NCBI GenBank assembly: GCA_026786325.1
Contig: JAJAYH010000056.1
Coordinates: 1 to 13,019 of the forward strand
Origin: Alkalinema sp. CAN_BIN05
GTDB lineage: Bacteria; Cyanobacteriota; Cyanobacteriia; Leptolyngbyales; Leptolyngbyaceae
DNA: 13,019 bases
Direction of reading: 5' to 3'
This document shows positions 1-4,778 of this stretch, one piece after another (the first letter of the stretch is position 1; each line of letters opens with the position of its first letter). Position numbers and translations under genes: made by a program. The notes under the pieces were generated by a model. It did not search any database and had not been told where the DNA came from. It saw nothing but the letters and a program-made list of their open reading frames with translations.

Positions 1-37
1 AACTGACATAGCCACTGCCAAGTCATTAGAAAATTTC

Positions 38-751
38 ATGCATTCCATCCTTGTTGACTCGATCGCCGTCCATCTCCCATCCATATCCTTGATTGCCAAT
101 GGCTTTTTTGAGACTGCTAATTTAAAAAGTCTGTTGACAAATCTCAATCAAACCAGTCCCCTTCTCGGGCATTTATTAATTTGGGGCATTATTTTTGCAG
201 AATCAGGCTTGTTAATTGGCTTTTTTCTTCCGGGAGATAGCTTACTGTTTACCGCAGGTTTCTTGTCGGGAGTTAGTCTAGTGCCGGGAGAGCCAACGCT
301 GCTAAATTTGGGCTGGTTGTTGATGGGGTGCTTTGCCTGTGCCGTAATCGGAGATAATGTGGGCTATGCGACGGGATCGCGCTATGGGCGAAAACTATTC
401 CAGAGAGAAAATTCTCGATTTTTCAAGAAAGAGTACCTAACCAAGGCCCAGTCTTTCTATGAAAAATATGGAAAAATGGCCATTGTTTTGGCTCGGTTTA
501 CCCCAATTGTGCGGACCTTTGCCCCGATCGTAGCTGGCATTGGAGCGATGAATTATCGAACATTCTTGTTTTTTAATGTCATTGGCGGCTTTGTTTGGAC
601 CTTTGGGTTGTTGATTGGTGGACATTATCTTGGGAAGTTGATTCCCGATGTAGATAAGTATTTGCTACCGATTACAGTTGGGGTGATTTTGCTATCATTC
701 CTGCCATCTGTTATTCACATTTATCAAGAGCGCAAGGCAAACCGCCGTTGA
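38..751 (+). CDS. DedA family (SNARE-associated/VTT domain) membrane protein
   Basis: A 237-residue integral inner-membrane protein. The family signature is visible: an acidic residue in the first hydrophobic hairpin (E55), followed by the re-entrant motif FLPGDSLLF at residues 63-71. Later comes ARFTPIVRTFAP (about 152-163), with the two conserved arginines R153 and R159, and then GxxMNYRTF. Hydrophobic segments lie near residues 43-64, 88-105, 170-195 and 205-226, and the C-terminus is basic (QERKANRR). Some DedA proteins are known to flip undecaprenyl phosphate or other lipids and to support proton-motive force and envelope integrity; the substrate here cannot be read from sequence. The ATG at 38 is the only good start before a long hydrophobic stretch, although little upstream sequence is available. 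Its stop codon overlaps the start of the ABC transporter gene, which implies co-transcription and translational coupling. Confidence 0.9.
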   Translation: MHSILVDSIAVHLPSISLIANGFFETANLKSLLTNLNQTSPLLGHLLIWGIIFAESGLLIGFFLPGDSLLFTAGFLSGVSLVPGEPTLLNLGWLLMGCFACAVIGDNVGYATGSRYGRKLFQRENSRFFKKEYLTKAQSFYEKYGKMAIVLARFTPIVRTFAPIVAGIGAMNYRTFLFFNVIGGFVWTFGLLIGGHYLGKLIPDVDKYLLPITVGVILLSFLPSVIHIYQERKANRR

Positions 752-2559
752 GTATGCCATTGAATTCCTCCCATGCTATATCGACACCTATCCCAGCCAG
801 CGCCCCACGCAAACCGGGACGATCGCACTACTGGCGATTAATGCCCTTGGTCCGTCGTCAGAAAAAGATCTTATTTCAAGCTATACTCTGTACGATTTTA
901 TACAGTGCAATTTGGCCTGTCTTAGCGTATAAGTCTCAGATCTTATTTAAAGTGATCGGCCAAGGCAGCAGCAGATCGGGGGATATTGACCCGATTCTTG
1001 GAATTATTGATCTCATTATTTTTGCGGTCAGTATTTTTGCTTTGCAGAAGGTGGCTCAGTTTGGCATGGATTCATTGATGGCAAGAGCGTCACTTGCCGT
1101 CGCCTTCGATCTTCGTAAGGAAACCTTTTCTAAATTACAATCCCAAAGTTTGAATTACTTTGAGACCTCGCAAACGGGAGACTTGAGCTACCGAATGACG
1201 GAGGACATCGATCGGATTGGCGAGGTGGTCTACAAGATTGCGCATCAGTTTTTTCCTTGTGTGTTGCAATTGATTGGGGTGCTGGGCTACATGATTTATC
1301 AGAGCTGGCAAATGACGCTGGCGACGTTGATTGTGGCTCCGATTTTGGCGGTGTTGATCGGCTGGTTTGGCGAACGGATGCGATCGTTTTCAAGTAGTAG
1401 TCAGCAGCGAGTTTCAGATTTGTCATCGCTATTAGTCGAGACCTTTAGTGGCATTCGATTGATTAAAGCATTTGCTGCCGAAGACTATTCCACGACCAGA
1501 TTTGCCGCAGAAGCAGAGCGCAACCGAGAGGCAAAATTTAGCACTGAACGACTGCGGGCAATAGAATATCCGGTGGTTGGATTTCTTCAAGTTCTTGCCT
1601 TTTGTGCGTTGTTCTTTCTAGGTGTTTGGTTGATTGCAGGCGGTAAATTAAAACCCGAAGAATTTGGTAGTTATTGCATCGCCGTGACGATGTTGATTGA
1701 CCCAATTAATTTATTGGCCAGTAACTACAATGAATTTAAACAGGGCGAAGCATCGGTCGATCGTATTTATGAACTAATTGATTTGAAACCTAGCATCACT
1801 GAACTCCCGGTCGCAACGGATCTGCCAGCAATTAAAGGCAAAGTCGAGTTACGTCAAGTGAGTTTCTCCTATGAACCCGATCGGCCTGTATTGCAAAATC
1901 TAAGTTTAACGGCACAGCCCGGAGAAGTAATTGCACTCGTGGGCGCGTCTGGTGCGGGAAAATCGACATTGGTAAATTTGATTCCGCGCTTCTATGATCC
2001 GCAAAATGGAATGCTGTTGATTGACGATCGTGATATTCGCACTGTGACCTTGAAAAGTTTGCGTCGTCAGATTGGAATTGTGCCCCAGGAAACTACATTA
2101 TTTTCTGGGACGATCGCTGAGAACATTGCATTTGGTCAAACAAATATTGATTTTGCCGCAGTTCAAGAAGCCGCAAAGGTGGCCAACGCCCATCAATTTA
2201 TTAGTCAATTTACTCAGGGCTATCACACTTGGGTCGGTGAACGCGGGGTGAATTTGTCCGGTGGTCAACGGCAACGACTAGCGATCGCCCGTGCTGTACT
2301 ATTAAATCCGCGAATTTTGATTCTTGATGAAGCAACGAGTGCCTTAGATTCTGAGTCTGAAGCATTAGTCCAAGAGGCATTAGAACGGATTATGAAAGGT
2401 CGAACGGTATTTATTATCGCCCATCGATTAGCGACAGTACGGAAGAGCGATCGGATTTTGGTGATGGAAAAGGGGGCGATCGTGGAGTCGGGGCGACATG
2501 AGGAATTGTTGGCGCAGAATGGTCGATATGCCGGGTTTTACGCTAAGCAGTTTTCATGA
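748..2559 (+). CDS. ABC exporter, fused permease and ATPase (MsbA/MDR-like half-transporter)
   Basis: A 603-residue type I ABC exporter half, expected to work as a homodimer in the membrane. The N-terminal part (about 35-330) holds the membrane domain, with hydrophobic segments near 40-65, 85-105, 165-205 and 275-300. The ATPase part has Walker A GASGAGKST (399-407, K405), the Q-loop (Q447 in VPQE), signature LSGGQ (503-507), Walker B ILILDEATSALD (523-534, D527 and catalytic E528) and the switch histidine H559. All catalytic residues are intact. The start may be TTG at 748, which overlaps the DedA stop and has an AAGG at 734-737 ten bases upstream, or ATG at 754. The substrate is not identifiable; MsbA-like lipid export or drug efflux are the family options. 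Co-location with DedA makes a lipid or envelope role attractive, but that is inference. Confidence 0.93.
   Translation: MSMPLNSSHAISTPIPASAPRKPGRSHYWRLMPLVRRQKKILFQAILCTILYSAIWPVLAYKSQILFKVIGQGSSRSGDIDPILGIIDLIIFAVSIFALQKVAQFGMDSLMARASLAVAFDLRKETFSKLQSQSLNYFETSQTGDLSYRMTEDIDRIGEVVYKIAHQFFPCVLQLIGVLGYMIYQSWQMTLATLIVAPILAVLIGWFGERMRSFSSSSQQRVSDLSSLLVETFSGIRLIKAFAAEDYSTTRFAAEAERNREAKFSTERLRAIEYPVVGFLQVLAFCALFFLGVWLIAGGKLKPEEFGSYCIAVTMLIDPINLLASNYNEFKQGEASVDRIYELIDLKPSITELPVATDLPAIKGKVELRQVSFSYEPDRPVLQNLSLTAQPGEVIALVGASGAGKSTLVNLIPRFYDPQNGMLLIDDRDIRTVTLKSLRRQIGIVPQETTLFSGTIAENIAFGQTNIDFAAVQEAAKVANAHQFISQFTQGYHTWVGERGVNLSGGQRQRLAIARAVLLNPRILILDEATSALDSESEALVQEALERIMKGRTVFIIAHRLATVRKSDRILVMEKGAIVESGRHEELLAQNGRYAGFYAKQFS
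2281..2288. repeat. HIP1 octamer GCGATCGC (one of at least four)
   Basis: The palindrome GCGATCGC, greatly over-represented in many cyanobacterial genomes, occurs here inside the ABC gene and also at 9795-9802 (petB), 10077-10084 and 10776-10783 (both ctpA). The six-base core CGATCG is found in or near nearly every gene of the window. This supports the cyanobacterial origin. Confidence 0.9.
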
Positions 2560-2587
2560 TTTATAGACATCTGCAATAATCATGACG

Positions 2588-2617
2588 AGATGTGACCGGA
2601 GATAGCCAGACACATCT
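2588..2617. terminator. Weak inverted repeat between convergent genes
   Basis: The 73-base gap between the ABC exporter and RNase HI stops holds AGATGTG (2588-2594) and CACATCT (2611-2617), a 7-bp stem with a 16-base loop. A third segment, ACATCT at 2567-2572, could pair with the first arm instead. There is no good T-run on the plus strand, so this is at best a weak shared terminator for the two converging transcripts. Confidence 0.25.
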
Positions 2618-2632
2618 TCAAAAAGTCATAAC

Positions 2633-3565
2633 TCAGCCCTCGCCATCAACTCGTTCTAATTGCCATAGGATTTGATTGCTTTCTTCCCGAACCCGTGAAA
2701 TCAACCAACTGCGCCAGACCCAATCTTCTTTTTTGGCACCGATCGTCTTTACCGTCAATTGTACAATTGTTGCTAATTCCTGTGTTGTTAGCAAATAATT
2801 ACCCTTCGCAACTTCATCCGCAATTCTGAGCCGTTCAATCGTCTCGCGTAAACTTTGCATTTCAGAATCCTCTTCAATTTCACTAACTTTTTTAATTGCT
2901 TTAGATGGTGCCGACGCAGACAAATCTTTAGATGAATCAAGTTCATCAAGTGCAAAAAGCGGAAGTCCAACACCATTGATCGGTTTAGCTTCTGACTTAA
3001 TCTCGGGCTTGATTTCAGGTTTAATCTCAGATTCAATCTCCGACTTAACTTCAGGCTTAATCTCAGTCTTTACGTTCACAGCAGTCGCCGAAAATTGTCG
3101 CAGCGGAATCGGGGAATTATGGGAAAACGATCGGGCAATCACATCACAGCGTTCATTCCCTTCATCACCCGAATGGCCTTTCACATAGCGCCATTCGACT
3201 TTGCTAGAATGCAATTGATCGAGTTTTTCCCAAAGATCTTTATTCAAAACATCCTTTCCAGCTGCCGTCTTCCAACCCTTTTTCTTCCAGCCCGAAATCC
3301 ATTTGGTAATGCCATTTTTGACATATTCGCTATCGGTATACAGAAGAATTCCTTCCTTCTGACCCGACGCAATATAGTACTCCAATCCACCGATCGCCGC
3401 CTGCATTTCCATTCGATTGTTTGTCGTAGCAGGAGACCGATCGCCCAACTCCTGAATCCCACCGCCTTCAAAATATACAACTGTCCCCCAACCTCCAGGA
3501 CCAGGATTTCCAGAACAAGCACCGTCGGTATAGATACGATCGATTTTGGCAATTGACTGATTCAT
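2633..3565 (-). CDS. rnhA: Ribonuclease HI with repeat linker and extra C-terminal domain
   Basis: Residues 8-147 are a complete RNase HI domain, which cleaves the RNA strand of RNA-DNA hybrids (R-loops, Okazaki primers) using two metal ions. The catalytic carboxylates are D14 (YTDGA), E53 (NNRMEM), D78 (YTDSE) and D141 (NERCD), with H131 in VKGHSG; these match E. coli D10, E48, D70, D134 and H124. At 310 residues it is about twice the usual 150. The surplus is a Lys/Glu/Ile linker of 12-bp-encoded units (about 166-195), an acidic and serine-rich stretch (200-240), and a conserved-looking C-terminal module (about 236-305) with LTTQELATIVQL (259-270) and tryptophans at 282, 284, 287 and 301. 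The module resembles a small helix-turn-helix-like domain that I recall from other cyanobacterial proteins; its function is unknown to me. It stands alone on its strand, convergent with the ABC gene, with a plausible promoter just upstream. Confidence 0.93.
   Translation of the reverse strand: MNQSIAKIDRIYTDGACSGNPGPGGWGTVVYFEGGGIQELGDRSPATTNNRMEMQAAIGGLEYYIASGQKEGILLYTDSEYVKNGITKWISGWKKKGWKTAAGKDVLNKDLWEKLDQLHSSKVEWRYVKGHSGDEGNERCDVIARSFSHNSPIPLRQFSATAVNVKTEIKPEVKSEIESEIKPEIKPEIKSEAKPINGVGLPLFALDELDSSKDLSASAPSKAIKKVSEIEEDSEMQSLRETIERLRIADEVAKGNYLLTTQELATIVQLTVKTIGAKKEDWVWRSWLISRVREESNQILWQLERVDGEG
2984..3067 (-). repeat. Imperfect 12-bp tandem repeat inside rnhA
   Basis: About seven 12-base units of the type CTTAATCTCGGG or CTTGATTTCAGG (plus-strand reading) run head to tail. 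On the coding strand each gives a four-residue unit such as EIKP, EIKS or EVKS. The unit length is a multiple of three, so copy-number change keeps the reading frame. The encoded stretch (near residues 167-194) is highly charged and probably forms an extended linker or a single charged helix between the RNase H domain and the C-terminal module. Confidence 0.85.
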
Positions 3566-3603
3566 GATGACAAACGCTAGACTTTGAGCAGAACACCTGA
3601 ACC

Positions 3604-3631
3604 ATTATCTACTAAAAGATGTCTGATACAA
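3604..3631 (-). promoter_or_regulatory. Candidate rnhA promoter
   Basis: Read on the minus strand, TTGTAT (3631-3626) and GATAAT (3609-3604) are spaced by 16 bases, a reasonable sigma-70 arrangement. Transcription would start near 3597, leaving a leader of about 30 bases before the rnhA ATG at 3565. This is based on consensus matching only. Confidence 0.35.
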
Positions 3632-3632
3632 T
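3624..3632 (+). promoter_or_regulatory. Candidate extended -10 element for the rpn gene
   Basis: TGATACAAT is an extended -10 (TG, one base, TACAAT at 3627-3632) on the plus strand. No convincing -35 lies upstream. It overlaps the -35 proposed for rnhA on the other strand, so the two divergent promoters would exclude each other if both are real. The same 12-base context recurs upstream of dnaK at 4674-4685. Confidence 0.3.
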
Positions 3633-3705
3633 GAGACGTTTAAAAACCAGCAACAGCGAGCCTTCAAAACCTGTGCTACCGTCAAATTAAAAGGAGTGAG
3701 ATATA

Positions 3706-3720
3706 ATGAAAATACTCTAA
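3706..3720 (+). other. Four-codon leader ORF (MKIL) with strong ribosome-binding site, in frame with rpn
   Basis: AAGGAG at 3691-3696 is the best Shine-Dalgarno match in this gap. It is followed at suitable distance by ATG AAA ATA CTC TAA. The mini-ORF is in the same frame as the rpn coding sequence that starts at 3781, with the TAA at 3718-3720 as the only stop between them. It could be a regulatory leader peptide, the relic of a longer N-terminus cut by a nonsense mutation, or chance. Confidence 0.35.
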
Positions 3721-3780
3721 TCAAACCCAGATCATAAAGTCCCGATCGGATTGAATAGCCACTGTAACCTCACCTTAGCC

Positions 3781-4608
3781 ATGCGTTTCATCAACCCCAA
3801 AACAGACTTTGCCTTCAAGAAAATATTTGGCTCAAGAGAGAGTCATGACATCCTGATCAGCTTCCTCAACGGCATAATCTACTCAGGAAAACCTCTGATC
3901 AAAGCGTTAGTGATTCTAAATCCCTATCAAGCTCCCCAAATACGGGGTCTAAAATCTACCTACCTTGATGTCAAAGCAGAGCTTTCCACAGGGGAATCAG
4001 TCATTATTGAAATGCAAGTGCTAAATGTCGAAGGCTTTCAAAAGCGGGTTCTTTACAATGCGGCTAAAACCTACTCAGATCAACTGAAAAGTGGTGAATC
4101 CTACACAATGCTGAGTCCCGTTATTGCACTGACGATTACCGACTTCATCATGTTTGACGAATCCTCAGATCCCATTTCTCGATTTGTCCTAAAGGAAAAA
4201 GATTATCTCTATGATTATCCTGAACCGGATTTAGAACTCATCTTTGTTGAATTGCCAAAATTTAAACTATCCTTAGACAATCTATCAACCTTGAGTGAAA
4301 AGTGGATCTATTTCCTTCAAAATGCACCAGATCTTGAATCAGTTCCCAAATCTCTAGATCAAGTTCCCGCCATCCAACAGGCATTTTCCCTAGCCAACTT
4401 CTCAGCCCTGACAATAGAAGAGCAGAACGCGCAGGTAAATCAACTCTTCTATATTTCTGATCAACAAAAAATAAGGACTAGTGCGTTGCAAGAAGGATCA
4501 ATACAGACTCAGAAGGACATCGCCCGACGCTTACTGAACATGATGGATGATCAAACGATCGCTCAAGCCACCGGACTGTCGGTTGAAGAGGTACGATGCT
4601 TGAGATAA
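3781..4608 (+). CDS. Rpn-family PD-(D/E)XK nuclease / putative transposase-related protein
   Basis: A 275-residue protein opening with MRFINPKTDFAFKKIFG, the hallmark start of the Rpn/PDDEXK_2 family. The nuclease core is visible: D63 (TYLDVKAEL) followed by E77-x-Q79 (IIEMQV), the D...ExQ variant normal for this family. The C-terminus ends with an ATGLSVEEVRCLR helix, also typical. Characterised members such as E. coli RpnA are DNA endonucleases that promote RecA-independent recombination; many relatives sit in mobile or accessory DNA. I chose the ATG at 3781 over an upstream TTG at 3751 because family similarity begins exactly there, although no Shine-Dalgarno precedes it. No terminal inverted repeats or target duplication typical of an insertion sequence are evident. 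The frame is intact and the catalytic residues are present, so the protein is probably functional. The gene stands alone between rnhA and dnaK. Confidence 0.88.
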   Translation: MRFINPKTDFAFKKIFGSRESHDILISFLNGIIYSGKPLIKALVILNPYQAPQIRGLKSTYLDVKAELSTGESVIIEMQVLNVEGFQKRVLYNAAKTYSDQLKSGESYTMLSPVIALTITDFIMFDESSDPISRFVLKEKDYLYDYPEPDLELIFVELPKFKLSLDNLSTLSEKWIYFLQNAPDLESVPKSLDQVPAIQQAFSLANFSALTIEEQNAQVNQLFYISDQQKIRTSALQEGSIQTQKDIARRLLNMMDDQTIAQATGLSVEEVRCLR

Positions 4609-4673
4609 GAACATGAAATAATCGGAATGGATCGATAAACTCTTATCAAAAGAGTGTCTCTTCCAGTTGGCAA

Positions 4674-4681
4674 GATACAAT
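4674..4681 (+). promoter_or_regulatory. Candidate -10 element for dnaK-dnaJ
   Basis: GATACAAT contains a good -10 hexamer TACAAT (4676-4681), but no clear -35 at 16-18 bases upstream. It would give a leader of about 90 bases before dnaK. The gap (4609-4778) holds two further weak hairpins, at 4639-4655 (6-bp stem, 5-base loop) and 4681-4710 (TAAGAA/TTCTTA outer stem with an imperfect inner stem). I see no CIRCE heat-shock operator (TTAGCACTC with its inverted copy). A GGAG at 4764-4767 serves as the ribosome-binding site for dnaK. Confidence 0.25.
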
Positions 4682-4778
4682 AAGAAGCGATCCTCAAGAT
4701 CCGATTCTTATTAAATCAAAAAATCGCCTTAGACCAAATTAAATCGCGATCGTTCACAGTTCTGGAGTACCGCACACA

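Larger units (their letters stand above)
3566..3780. other. Divergent intergenic region rnhA / rpn (215 bases)
   Basis: This is the longest gene-free stretch. It holds the proposed overlapping promoters (3604-3632) and a ribosome-binding site with a four-codon ORF (3691-3720). About 60 further bases before the rpn start carry no feature I can recognise. No tRNA, hairpin terminator or inverted repeat is evident. Confidence 0.6.

Noticed and set aside
3095..3556. Plus-strand frame of 153 codons across rnhA
   Set aside because: It is antisense to the catalytic RNase H domain, whose active-site residues are all present on the minus strand.
3751..3780. TTG at 3751 as the rpn start
   Set aside because: The ten extra residues have no family similarity, and the family start MRFINPKTDFAF coincides with the ATG at 3781.
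3781..4608. Rpn gene as an insertion sequence
   Set aside because: No terminal inverted repeats or clear target duplication are seen; the family name 'putative transposase' alone does not make it a mobile element.
4609..4778. Possible CIRCE heat-shock operator before dnaK
   Set aside because: I looked for TTAGCACTC and its inverted copy in the gap and found neither.
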